This document shows, in pieces, positions 54,252-63,420 of a DNA stretch of 64,000 nt. The notes below the pieces were generated by a model, which saw only the letters and a list, made by a program, of their open reading frames with translations, had not been told where the DNA came from and ran no database searches. How positions within the stretch are numbered: position 1 is the first letter of the stretch; the number at the start of each line of letters is the position of its first letter. This stretch comes from an uncultured Burkholderiales bacterium (GTDB lineage Bacteria > Pseudomonadota > Gammaproteobacteria > Burkholderiales > Burkholderiaceae_C). The stretch covers positions 1 to 64,000 of the forward strand of contig CAIJIT010000162.1 of NCBI GenBank assembly GCA_903820745.1, given 5' to 3'. The translations under genes and the position numbers were made by a program.

Positions 54252-55172
54252 TTAAACGCATGGAATGGTCAGGAACTCCCATAACCCTGCGGCGACCGGT
54301 TTGTTACGCTTGGACAGCTCGGGGCGTTCCCGGTAAATGCGCAACTCCATATTGATCTCGTACTGGCCGAGCGGTGCCGCGCGCGCCAACCGGCGCGACT
54401 TGAGTTCACCCTTGACCGAGCTCGATGGCAGGAAAGCCAGACCATGACCTTCCAAGGCCATCGCTTTGAGGCCCTCGGCCATGTCGGTCTGATAGATCGA
54501 ATCCAGATTCAAGGGTGCTGGCGAGGCTTTCACGATCAGTTCGACCAGTCGTCCCAGATAAGCCCCTGAACCGTAGCTGAGGAAGGGCAACTTGCGGCCG
54601 GCCTGGCCGGGCAGACAGAACATCGGCTGGCCCTCGGCATCGGCCTTGGCATAGGCGGCCAAGGTCTCAAAGCCGAGCGACGCCATCTGGTAGCGTTCTG
54701 GATCGAGTTGCAGCGGTTGGCTGGCATGGTGGTAAACAATCAAAAGGTCGCAGTTGCCATCGCTCAACTGCTGCATCGCGTCATGCACGTTCAAGGCGAT
54801 CAGCCGGCATTTCAACTCACCAAAGCGCTGGCGCAGATCCATCAGCCAATGCGGAAAAAAGCTGAACGCCAGCGAATGCGGCACGGCGAACTCGATCACA
54901 TCCTCGCCAGCCGACTGGTGGCTGCGCAGCATATTGCGCGTCGCCTGCAGGTTGCCGATGATCTCGGTCGCCTGTGCGAGCAGGGTCTTGCCGGCAGCAG
55001 TCAGGCTGGTCGGGTAGGAACTGCGGTCGAAAAGGTCGACGCCGGCCCAGGCCTCAAGCGCCTGGATGCGGCGCGAAAACGCCGGTTGAGTCACATGCCT
55101 GAGCTGGGCCGAACGTGAAAAACTGCGCGTTTGAGCCAAACTGACAAAGTCTTCAAGCCATTTGGTTTCCAT
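54252..55172 (-). CDS. LysR family transcriptional regulator
   Basis: METKWLEDFVSLAQTRSFSRSAQLRHVTQPAFSRRIQALEAWAGVDLFDRSSYPTSLTAAGKTLL. Confidence 0.93.
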   Translation of the reverse strand: METKWLEDFVSLAQTRSFSRSAQLRHVTQPAFSRRIQALEAWAGVDLFDRSSYPTSLTAAGKTLLAQATEIIGNLQATRNMLRSHQSAGEDVIEFAVPHSLAFSFFPHWLMDLRQRFGELKCRLIALNVHDAMQQLSDGNCDLLIVYHHASQPLQLDPERYQMASLGFETLAAYAKADAEGQPMFCLPGQAGRKLPFLSYGSGAYLGRLVELIVKASPAPLNLDSIYQTDMAEGLKAMALEGHGLAFLPSSSVKGELKSRRLARAAPLGQYEINMELRIYRERPELSKRNKPVAAGLWEFLTIPCV

Positions 55173-55220
55173 CCGATCGAGTGTAGCAATGGCCTGGAGT
55201 GCAGGCCGCCCGGTGCCGCC

Positions 55221-56045
55221 TCAATGCCGGTTGGCTGCGGCCCAGGGCAGAAAGCGCCGCTCCAGCTCGTCGATGCCGGCGAAGAAGATCCAGCCGAGCG
55301 CGCCGATCACGACGATGCCGACATACATCGCCTCGACGTCGAAGATTTGCCAGGAATTCCAGACCAGGTAGCCGATGCCGCTCTTGGCGCCGACGAACTC
55401 GGCGCTGACCAACACCAGCAGCGAAACGCCCAGGCTGAGCCTGACGCCGGCGGCGATCATCGGCAGCGCGCCCGGCAAGGCGATGGTCAGCAGACGCCGC
55501 ATCCTGGAGACGCGAAAACTGCGGCCCACATCCCAAAAGATCCGGTCCAGGCTGGCCACGCCGGTATAGGTGTTGATCACCATGAAGAAGAAGACCGCTA
55601 TTCCGACCAGCATGTATTTGCTCAGCTCGCCGATCCCGCACAAGGCCATCACCATCGGAAAGATGGCGATCTTCGGGATCGGGTAGAGCGAGGCGACGAT
55701 CGGCGCGACGATGGCGCGCAATAGCGGCGACAAGCCCATCGCGGTGCCCAGCAGCACCCCGGGAATGGCGCCGATCAGGAAACCTGCACCAATGCGCAGC
55801 AGCGAGATGCTCAGATGCGCCATCAACTCGCCCGACAGCAGCAGCCGCTCGAAGGTTTCACCAATCATCGACGGGGCCGGGAAGATCCTGCTGTCGAGCA
55901 TTCCGGCGCGCACCACCAACTCCCAGGCCAGCAGGACCAGAAAAGGGCTGGCGACTGTCAGCATCCGCTCCAGGCGCCTGCGCCGCAGCTCCGCCTGGCC
56001 AATGTCGGCGAGCGCCGGAATTTCGGTCAGGGTTTCTTTGTCCAT
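55221..56045 (-). CDS. ABC transporter permease (nitrate/sulfonate/taurine family, SsuC-like)
   Basis: SLYPIPKIAIFPMVMALCGIGELSKYMLVGIAVFFFMVINTYTGVASLD. Confidence 0.93.
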   Translation of the reverse strand: MDKETLTEIPALADIGQAELRRRRLERMLTVASPFLVLLAWELVVRAGMLDSRIFPAPSMIGETFERLLLSGELMAHLSISLLRIGAGFLIGAIPGVLLGTAMGLSPLLRAIVAPIVASLYPIPKIAIFPMVMALCGIGELSKYMLVGIAVFFFMVINTYTGVASLDRIFWDVGRSFRVSRMRRLLTIALPGALPMIAAGVRLSLGVSLLVLVSAEFVGAKSGIGYLVWNSWQIFDVEAMYVGIVVIGALGWIFFAGIDELERRFLPWAAANRH

Positions 56046-56085
56046 GGCTTTCTCCTGCCGGAAGGCATGATTTTGGCACCAAGGC

Positions 56086-56910
56086 TCATGCGGGGCTGAC
56101 CTGCATCGCCAGGCGGATCAATTCGGCCACTTCAGCCACCATTGCCCCATAGACAGGGCTGGCTTTCAGCGCATATTGCTTGCGGGGCCGCGGGAATGGC
56201 ACGCTGATGTCGGCCATCACATGACCGGGCCGTCCGCCCATGACCACCACCCGGTCGCCGAGGAACAAGGCTTCGTCGATCGAATGGGTGATGAAGAGCA
56301 CGGTCTTGCCGCTCAGACTCCAGATGCGCAGCAACTCTTCCTGCAGCAGGCTGCGGTTTTGTTCATCGAGTGCCGAAAACGGCTCGTCCATCAAGAGCAG
56401 TTGCGGATCATTGGCAAAGGCCCGTGCGATCGAAACCCGCTGTTTCATGCCGCCCGACAACTGGTGCGGGTAGAGACGCTGGAAGTTGGTCAGACCGACC
56501 GTCTCGAGCAACTGATCAACGCGCTGATCGACCCAGGCCGAAGCTGCCTGACGCGAGCGCAGGCCATAGGCGACGTTGTCGCGCACGCTGAGCCAGGGGA
56601 AGATCGAATTTTCCTGAAAAACGACCGACATGAAGGGCTTGTCGCCCTTGGGCTCACGGATGCGCAAGACGCCAGAATTGTGCGAATCGAGGCCGGCGAG
56701 TATGCGCAGCAAGCTGGTCTTGCCGCAGCCTGAAGGGCCGAGCAGGCAGACGAACTCGCCTTCGCGTATCGTCAGGTCGAAATCGGCAAAGGCTTCGTAT
56801 TCGCCGGCCTTGGTCAGGAAACGCTTGCCGACCTTTTCCAGCACGATGATCGGCGCCCGGATCGCATCGGCTGGCACATCAGTTTCAAACCCCAAGGGCA
56901 ACAAGCTCAT
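56086..56910 (-). CDS. ABC transporter ATP-binding protein (nitrate/sulfonate/taurine family, SsuB/TauB-like)
   Basis: GPSGCGKTSLLRILAGLD; LSGGMKQRVSIARAFANDPQLLLMDEPFSALDEQNR; FITHSIDEALFLGDRVVVM. Confidence 0.94.
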   Translation of the reverse strand: MSLLPLGFETDVPADAIRAPIIVLEKVGKRFLTKAGEYEAFADFDLTIREGEFVCLLGPSGCGKTSLLRILAGLDSHNSGVLRIREPKGDKPFMSVVFQENSIFPWLSVRDNVAYGLRSRQAASAWVDQRVDQLLETVGLTNFQRLYPHQLSGGMKQRVSIARAFANDPQLLLMDEPFSALDEQNRSLLQEELLRIWSLSGKTVLFITHSIDEALFLGDRVVVMGGRPGHVMADISVPFPRPRKQYALKASPVYGAMVAEVAELIRLAMQVSPA

Positions 56911-57299
56911 AACACGCCGATGGCGTTGATCTCGATCAGGCAGAGGGGGTCGACCAGACCCGACACCTGAAGCATCGTCGAGGCCGGCGGATCAATCGGG
57001 AAATATTCTTTGCGCACGGCATGGATCGCCTTGAACTCGGCCATGCCAACGACGAACACGGTGACCGACATGATGTCGGCGAGCGTGCCACCAGCCGCTT
57101 CGATCGAAGCCTTCAGGTTTTCGCAAACCTGCCGCGTCTGCGCCTCGTAATCGTCAATGCCGACCACGTGGCCATCGGGCGCGCGGGCGGTCAAGCCCGA
57201 GATGAAGACCATCCGGCCCGGCTCGCAGGCGATCACTGGCGTCCAGACGCCGAATGGTTTGGGCAGCTTGGCTGGGTGGATGGGAATTTTCTTGGTCAT
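56907..57299 (-). CDS. RidA (YjgF/YER057c/UK114) family protein
   Basis: KPFGVWTPVIACEPGRMVFISGLTARAPDGHVVG; TRQVCENLKASIEAAGGTLADIMSVTVFV. Confidence 0.92.
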   Translation of the reverse strand: MTKKIPIHPAKLPKPFGVWTPVIACEPGRMVFISGLTARAPDGHVVGIDDYEAQTRQVCENLKASIEAAGGTLADIMSVTVFVVGMAEFKAIHAVRKEYFPIDPPASTMLQVSGLVDPLCLIEINAIGVL

Positions 57300-58417
57300 G
57301 GCATTCCTTTCAAAACGGGATCGAATACAGCGGTGATTTCCTGTCGGCCCGATGGCCCCGCAAAAGCCTGCTCGCGGTACATGCCCAGCGCGCGCATCAC
57401 CGGTTCGTCGCTGACCGAAAAAAGGATCGCATCCCGACCCATGGCGCTCGCATGTTCGTGCCAGCGCCAATTGGGCACGACGAAAACATCGCCTTCAGCC
57501 CAATCGAAGCGCTGACCTTCGATCACCGAATGCCCGGCGCCTTCGATCACATAGTAGACGGTGCTGCACATCTGCCGATGAGCTTGGGTGGCCTTGCCCG
57601 GCCGCAGCAGTTGCGCATGGCAGCCTATCGTCGGCAAGGTCGGCCCGCCATTGCGCGGATTGACATAGGCCAGCAGGATGTCGTCAAAGGGGCTGCCGGG
57701 GGCACCGCGCAAGCGCTCGAGCGCGGCACGCATCTCGTTCCAGGGGTAGCGGACGACCGGATGGTGGTCAGGGTAAGGCAGCCAGTCGGTCGGTCGCATG
57801 GCGCCCAGCATGGTCTGGCTGTAGCCCTCCTCGCGCGGGGCAGCGACACCCGGCTCTCCAGGCTCGAACCAGCTTGCCTGCAGCAGATTGACCAGCGGGA
57901 AGTCAAGCGCATCAAGCCAGACGATATCATGCCCGGTCGAATTGACATGCTCATGCCAGGTCCCCGAGGGCGTCAGCAGCAGATCGTTTTGCAACATCCG
58001 TAGCGGCTCGCCCTCGACTGTGGTGAAGACATCGCCGCCTTCGCTGCGCGCGGCGAAGCGGATCGCCGCCGCCATATGGCGATGCGCCGGCGCACGCTCA
58101 CCCGCTTTCACCAACTGGACTGCCGTGGCCAGCGTATGCGAGGTCGAAAAGCCGCTGCGCAGATCAGGGTTGGTATGTTCCATCGAGCGACGCTCGGCGC
58201 CGCGCTCGGGGGTGATCAACTCGCCGGCACGCAGCAGATGGTGCAACACCGCATCCCATTTCCACAGCCAGGGGCGGTAGCTGACAAGCGGCTCGCGCGA
58301 GACGAAATCCGCCACATATTTCCAGGTCGGAACCAGCCGCGCGCGCTCCATGTCGGCATGCAGGCGCTCCAGCGTGTCGCCAGCAGGCAGGGCAGCGCGC
58401 AGAGATTCAAAACTCAT
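57296..58417 (-). CDS. Gentisate 1,2-dioxygenase-type bicupin
   Basis: RAGELITPERGAERRSMEHTNPDLRSGFSTSHTLATAVQLVKAGERAPAHRHMAAAIRFA; second cupin KATQAHRQMCSTVYYVIEGAGHSVIEG. Confidence 0.88.
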   Translation of the reverse strand: MSFESLRAALPAGDTLERLHADMERARLVPTWKYVADFVSREPLVSYRPWLWKWDAVLHHLLRAGELITPERGAERRSMEHTNPDLRSGFSTSHTLATAVQLVKAGERAPAHRHMAAAIRFAARSEGGDVFTTVEGEPLRMLQNDLLLTPSGTWHEHVNSTGHDIVWLDALDFPLVNLLQASWFEPGEPGVAAPREEGYSQTMLGAMRPTDWLPYPDHHPVVRYPWNEMRAALERLRGAPGSPFDDILLAYVNPRNGGPTLPTIGCHAQLLRPGKATQAHRQMCSTVYYVIEGAGHSVIEGQRFDWAEGDVFVVPNWRWHEHASAMGRDAILFSVSDEPVMRALGMYREQAFAGPSGRQEITAVFDPVLKGMP

Positions 58418-58452
58418 CGGATCTCCTGTCGGATCGTCATTCCCGCCAATGC

Positions 58453-59526
58453 TCACTTGGGTGCTGGCTGAGCCGGGCCTTTGCGGCCGATGCGTTTAAG
58501 GGCGTACTCGATGTACTGGTAGTCGACCAGGTCGGCGAGCTTGGGCTTTTGCTGCAGCAGGCCGCGGCTCGAATACCAGTCGATGCTGTCGACGATGGTC
58601 GGCAAATGCAGATAGCCGTCGGGGTCAAAGCCCGGAAAAACCACATTGGCCAAAGCGACCGGATCCTTGAAGGTGGGAATCTGTTTGCCCAGAGCGGTGA
58701 ACATCTCCTGCCGGGAACTCCGGCCCTCGGTGGCGTCGAGGTAGTCGCGCACGCCGCGCAGATAGGCCACCATCCATTTGTTCGCGATTTCGGGCTTGCG
58801 TTTGACGAACTCCGGGGCGTAGATGATGCCGGCGATCTGGAAGTTGGGCGAAGTCTCGTCGAAACCGAGCAACCGCGTGGCGATCTGCCGCTTGGCTGCA
58901 TTGGCGACGAAAGGCTCGATCAGCAAGGCTGCATCGACCGCCTTGTTCGACAGCGCTTGCAGCATCGACGGGAAGCCCATCTGCTCGATGCTGACATCCT
59001 CAAGCTTCGATCCGCTGGCGCGCAAGGCAATGTCGAGTTGGAATTCCATCGGCGAATTGCGCGAGGGCGAAGCGACCTTGAGCCCCTTCAGATCGGCAAT
59101 CGACTTGACCCTGCCCGAATCGATCAGGTCCTTGCGCACGACGACCGCATTGAAGCCATGGCCTTTTGAATTGCGCCCCTTGTCAGCGACCAGCTTGAAC
59201 GGCAGGCCGCGCAATGATCCATTCAGCAAACCCAAGGTCGGCGCACCCGAAGCCACATCGAGGTCGCCGGTGATCATTGGCGTACTCATGTCGGCCGTGT
59301 TGTCGAAGCGCTCGAAACTGACCTCAATGCCTTCTTCGCGGAAATAACCGCGCTCGTCGGCCAAGAACGTAGGTGCCTCCCCGAGGCTATTCAAGATCCC
59401 GACCCTGACCTTGGTCAGCGGCGCCTTGGGCGACTGGGCGGCAGCGAAGCTGCACAGGCAGGCTGCCAGCAATGGCAGGCACAGCCATCTTGTCAGTGCG
59501 GAGAAAGGCTTGATCACAGTTCTCAT
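58453..59526 (-). CDS. ABC transporter substrate-binding protein (SsuA/NMT1-like)
   Basis: Signal peptide region; VRVGILNSLGEAPTFLADERGYFREEGIEVSFERFDN. Confidence 0.9.
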   Translation of the reverse strand: MRTVIKPFSALTRWLCLPLLAACLCSFAAAQSPKAPLTKVRVGILNSLGEAPTFLADERGYFREEGIEVSFERFDNTADMSTPMITGDLDVASGAPTLGLLNGSLRGLPFKLVADKGRNSKGHGFNAVVVRKDLIDSGRVKSIADLKGLKVASPSRNSPMEFQLDIALRASGSKLEDVSIEQMGFPSMLQALSNKAVDAALLIEPFVANAAKRQIATRLLGFDETSPNFQIAGIIYAPEFVKRKPEIANKWMVAYLRGVRDYLDATEGRSSRQEMFTALGKQIPTFKDPVALANVVFPGFDPDGYLHLPTIVDSIDWYSSRGLLQQKPKLADLVDYQYIEYALKRIGRKGPAQPAPK

Positions 59527-59544
59527 ATTCGCTCCTTGGGTGAA

Positions 59545-61164
59545 TCAATTCAGCACGATGGCAAGGCCATCGGCGCGAGGGTCGGCTGCAGCCTGGACCG
59601 CACCGCTGGCGTCAATCGAGATCAACTGCGCAGCGCCGGCGGCTCCCAGCGCTTTGTCGCCGATGCGGTGGCCGCGGCAGCGCAGGCCGTCGAGCAGTTT
59701 TTCGTCCAGGCGCGGGTCGACCTGGATTTCATAGGGCTCCGAGAGGGAACCCGGGTCAGATCCTGGCGAAAGCTCCCAGCGCGGCATGGCGGCCGCGCTG
59801 ACCACATCAACACCATCGTTGAGGATCGCGTCGATCATCTGCAGATTCCACTGCGGCTGGCCATCGCCGCCCGAGGTACAACCGGCCAGCCTAGGCGCAC
59901 CGCCCTTGTCCAGCACGATATAGGCATGCAGCGTCGACATCGTGCGCTTGCCGCCTTCGAGCCGGTTCGGCGAAAGAGGGTCGAGCGAAAACCCGCGCCC
60001 GGCGCGGTTGTTCAGCAGCACCCCGGTGCCGGGCACGATCTGCGCCGCGCCAAACGGTGTCGACAAGCTGGTGATGTAGGACACCAGATTGCCCTGGTCA
60101 TCGGCCGCCACCAGCGCAGTCGTGTCGCCTTCGCCGAGCGACCAGCGTTTACCCGGCACCGCCTCGCGCGCGCTGCCGTCATTGATCATCGCGGCTTGTT
60201 CGGCCAGCTTGGCGTCAGCCAGCATCAGCGCACTTGCATCGGCGACGAAGCGCGGGTCTCCACAGCGCAGATTACGCTGCGCAAAAGCCAGCTTCAGCGC
60301 TTCGATCATCCGGTGCGCTTTCAGGTCGATCGCCTCGGCGCCGCCCTTGCGGTGACGGCAAAGGATGCCCAAAGCCTGCAGCAGCACGATGCCTTGCGCG
60401 ACCGGCGGGTTGCTGAAAACCTGCGAGCTACCGAAACGGGTCGCGATCGGCGCGGTGATTTCCGCCCGGTATGCAGCCAGGTCTTGATCGCTGAACAATC
60501 CGCCCTGCGATTGACTGAAAGCGGTCAGCTGCCGGGCGAATTCGCCGCGATAGAAATCGTCAGGGCCAAGCTCGGCCAGCCGCGACAAAGTCAGGGCGAG
60601 TTCGGGCTGCCGCAGCAACTCGCCCGCGCGCGGCGCCCGGCCATCGATCAGCAGACCCTGGCGTGCCGTCTCCGAACCGGCCAGCAGTTCGAGATTACTG
60701 CTGAAAAAGCGCGCGACCGCCGGCGCCACCGGCGCACCGTCAGCCGCCAGTTCGATCGCCCTGGCCAGCAGTTGCGGCATGCTCAGCCGGCCGCTGCCAA
60801 AACGCCGATGAGCCAGCCACATCGCGTCGGGCGCACCCGGCACCGCGGCTGACAACAGACCCCGCGCTGGCAACCGGGTCAAGCCTTGCTGCCTTGCCGA
60901 CTCGAGGGTCAATGCCACGGGTGCCGGGCCGGAACCGTTGATCGACTGGATGCGCTGCTCGCTCGCATCGAAGTAAAGAATGAAGCTGTCGCCGCCCAGG
61001 CCACTCATCATCGGCTGCACGACGCCCAGCACCGCCGCCGCCGCATTGGCCGCGTCGATCGCATTGCCGCCGCGCTCGAGGACCTCAATGCCGGCCTGGG
61101 TGGCCAGCGGATGGGCGGTGGCGACTGCGCCCCGGCTCGAACGCTTGGTCTCAACCTGCGCCAT
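59545..61164 (-). CDS. Gamma-glutamyltranspeptidase family protein
   Basis: RGAVATAHPLATQAGIEVLERGGNAIDAANAAAAVLGVVQPMMSGLGGDSFILYF; GEGDTTALVAADDQGNLVSYITSLSTPFG (nucleophile Thr region). No obvious export signal. Confidence 0.93.
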   Translation of the reverse strand: MAQVETKRSSRGAVATAHPLATQAGIEVLERGGNAIDAANAAAAVLGVVQPMMSGLGGDSFILYFDASEQRIQSINGSGPAPVALTLESARQQGLTRLPARGLLSAAVPGAPDAMWLAHRRFGSGRLSMPQLLARAIELAADGAPVAPAVARFFSSNLELLAGSETARQGLLIDGRAPRAGELLRQPELALTLSRLAELGPDDFYRGEFARQLTAFSQSQGGLFSDQDLAAYRAEITAPIATRFGSSQVFSNPPVAQGIVLLQALGILCRHRKGGAEAIDLKAHRMIEALKLAFAQRNLRCGDPRFVADASALMLADAKLAEQAAMINDGSAREAVPGKRWSLGEGDTTALVAADDQGNLVSYITSLSTPFGAAQIVPGTGVLLNNRAGRGFSLDPLSPNRLEGGKRTMSTLHAYIVLDKGGAPRLAGCTSGGDGQPQWNLQMIDAILNDGVDVVSAAAMPRWELSPGSDPGSLSEPYEIQVDPRLDEKLLDGLRCRGHRIGDKALGAAGAAQLISIDASGAVQAAADPRADGLAIVLN

Positions 61165-62191
61165 GAGCCCTCCTCTCGATGGCCAGGCGCAGCGGCTCGG
61201 GGTCGGCCCATTGCGCGATGTCGAAATCGTTCTCGATCAAACCCTGCCGCAGCATGAAGCGCTTCAGGCTGTCGATCGCATCGAGGTGCAACGGGTCGAA
61301 AACCGGACGCAACTGCTGATGAATGTCCTCTCCATTGGCTGCCGTCACCCATTCGGCCGTGGCGGCGACATCGCCGCCGATGATGGCCTGCGCCTCCGCA
61401 GCATGGGTTGCGGCCCAGGCCGCAGCGTCGAGCAGGCAGGAAATGTAATCAACCACCACAGTCGGTCGGTCGCGCAGCAAGGCGCGGTCGACAGTCAGCA
61501 GGATCGGCAACTGGTTGTTCGACTGCACGGTCAGCGAAGGCTGAAGTCCGATGTCGGCCACGACTTGTGCGCCCATGAAGGCAGTCAGCTGGGCCCCTGG
61601 GGCGCTGGCGGTGTAGATCGCATCGACCTCGCCGCGAATCAGCGCCAGCGCCTCGCGCGTCTGCCGCCGGGCACGCGCCGCGCCGCGCCACAGGGTGCCG
61701 CGCTTGCTGGCGCCACCGTCGGGAATCTGCGTCTCCTGTACCGGCAAATCGACCAGTTCGACTTCATCAAGGCCCAGGCCGGCCATGCCTAGCGCAGCCT
61801 CGTAGCCGCGCAGACACATCGCGCGCCAATAGTCGAACGGGTCATTCAATCGACGAGGCAAACCCAACCGCCGACCGCGCAGATCGGCCGGACCGGTGAT
61901 GCCGCTTCCGGGCATGGCGATCACCGCCTGGTACTCGCGGATCCAACTGGTCGCCAGCAGCGCCGTGTCAGCGCCCCTCGATCGACTCCAGAGCGGCGGC
62001 ATCGATCCGCCCTGCCTGAACATGTCCTGCTGGCTGTGGTCGTAATGAGCGTCCCGGACGCTGCGCTGCACCGACGAATTCAGCGAGCGCACATGAATGC
62101 CTTGTGGCTCGAAGCAGGCGTCGAGCAGGCCGCGCTCGATCGCCACCCCGGATGCTGTGGGCAATGGGCAGCGCGTGTACCAGAGCTCCAA
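61151..62191 (-). CDS. DszB-like (2'-hydroxybiphenyl-2-sulfinate desulfinase-related) periplasmic-binding-fold protein, no signal peptide
   Basis: YTRCPLP...RGLLDA...DAHYDHSQQDMFRQGGSMPPL... and ...FMLRQGLIENDFDIAQWADPEPL resemble DszB along the length; candidate catalytic Cys8/His49/Arg59 retained. Confidence 0.7.
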   Translation of the reverse strand: MELWYTRCPLPTASGVAIERGLLDACFEPQGIHVRSLNSSVQRSVRDAHYDHSQQDMFRQGGSMPPLWSRSRGADTALLATSWIREYQAVIAMPGSGITGPADLRGRRLGLPRRLNDPFDYWRAMCLRGYEAALGMAGLGLDEVELVDLPVQETQIPDGGASKRGTLWRGAARARRQTREALALIRGEVDAIYTASAPGAQLTAFMGAQVVADIGLQPSLTVQSNNQLPILLTVDRALLRDRPTVVVDYISCLLDAAAWAATHAAEAQAIIGGDVAATAEWVTAANGEDIHQQLRPVFDPLHLDAIDSLKRFMLRQGLIENDFDIAQWADPEPLRLAIERRAHGAG

Positions 62192-62206
62192 GGTCTCGCC
62201 CCAGGA

Positions 62207-63319
62207 TCAACCCGACTCGCCGGTAACTGCAGCGAAACCGAACAATCGCTCGGCATTGCTGCTGAACATCTTCTTCAGCAGCGACTCGGACAGATCGCCG
62301 CGCTGTTCATACTCTTCAGCAATCGAGTCATGCGCGGCTTCGTCGAAATGTGGCATGTCGCTCGACACCAGCAAGGCGTCCTCGCCGATCACGCTGACGG
62401 CATAGCTGATGTCGTCGTCAGGTTCGCAGCCGACATGGATGCGCTGATCGGCAAAAGCATGGGCAACCTTGCGACCGCCGCGCTCGACCGTGCGCAGCGC
62501 CGCCGCCATCCAGGTGCAGCCGCCACCCTCGAGAAAAGCCCAGCGCAGCTTGGGGAAGTCGTCGAGCAATGAACCTTCCATCAGATTGAAGAAGCCGTAT
62601 TGCACCGTCAAGGTACTCAACAGCCGGCGCGAATAAGGCGGGTAGAAAGTTTTCTTTTCGGCCACCGGATGCACCAAACCGTCGAACATCTGGAACATCG
62701 TCGGCGACCCCAAACCGAGGTGTACGACCATCGGCAGGCCCAGGCGCTCGGCTTCGGCGAAGATTGGGTAATGGGCCGGGTGGTCCATCGGCTTGTCCCA
62801 CTCCAGACCGCGCACGAGAACGCTGGCCATGCCGCCAAGCTGGCTCAGCCGGCGCAATTCGGCCACCGCGACATCGGGCTGTCTGAACGGCACGATGGCG
62901 TTGAAATAAAGCCGCCCGGGCGCCTGCGCGCAGGCCTTGGACATGAAGGTGTTGTAGCTCTGGAACAGCGCAGCTTCCAGATCGGCGTCTTCGCTGAGGA
63001 TAGACAAGGCGAACGAAGGATGAACCAGTTGACGCGCCACCTTCATCCGGTCCATCGCCGCGATGCGTTCGGCCACATTGGTCAATTGCTGACAGCCCAC
63101 CGAATAAGCCTTGCGTGAGGCCATCAGATTGCCTTCGACCGGCGTGGCGCCGAAATGGCGCACCTTGCGATCGATCAGCCAGAAGCTGTTCCAGTCCTTG
63201 AAATCGGTATCGACCGGCACCGAGATCGGCAGGGGTCGCCTGGCGTGATAGACCGGATCGAGGTACGCCCAGGTCTGCGAAGACTCGATGACATGGGAAT
63301 CAGCGTCGATGATGTGCAT
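62207..63319 (-). CDS. Amidohydrolase_2 (ACMSD / aromatic-acid decarboxylase-like) family protein
   Basis: MHIIDADSHVIESSQTWAYLDPVYHARRPLP; LPMVVHLGLGSP; DALLVSSDMPHFD. Confidence 0.9.
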   Translation of the reverse strand: MHIIDADSHVIESSQTWAYLDPVYHARRPLPISVPVDTDFKDWNSFWLIDRKVRHFGATPVEGNLMASRKAYSVGCQQLTNVAERIAAMDRMKVARQLVHPSFALSILSEDADLEAALFQSYNTFMSKACAQAPGRLYFNAIVPFRQPDVAVAELRRLSQLGGMASVLVRGLEWDKPMDHPAHYPIFAEAERLGLPMVVHLGLGSPTMFQMFDGLVHPVAEKKTFYPPYSRRLLSTLTVQYGFFNLMEGSLLDDFPKLRWAFLEGGGCTWMAAALRTVERGGRKVAHAFADQRIHVGCEPDDDISYAVSVIGEDALLVSSDMPHFDEAAHDSIAEEYEQRGDLSESLLKKMFSSNAERLFGFAAVTGESG

Positions 63320-63373
63320 GGGCCCGCCCTTTTGTTCCAACGATGATTGATTATAGATTTCCAGTACATTAAT

Positions 63374-63396
63374 ATCAACATTGATTTTATAATCAA
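63374..63396. promoter_or_regulatory. Overlapping TTGAT dyads (ATCAA-CA-TTGAT and TTGATT-TTAT-AATCAA), candidate operator in divergent promoter
   Basis: AT-rich intergenic region 63320-63420 in otherwise GC-rich DNA; perfect half-sites; a further TTGATTATA at 63348-63356. Confidence 0.55.
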
Positions 63397-63420
63397 CTTC
63401 AAAGGGCGATAAAGGCGACC

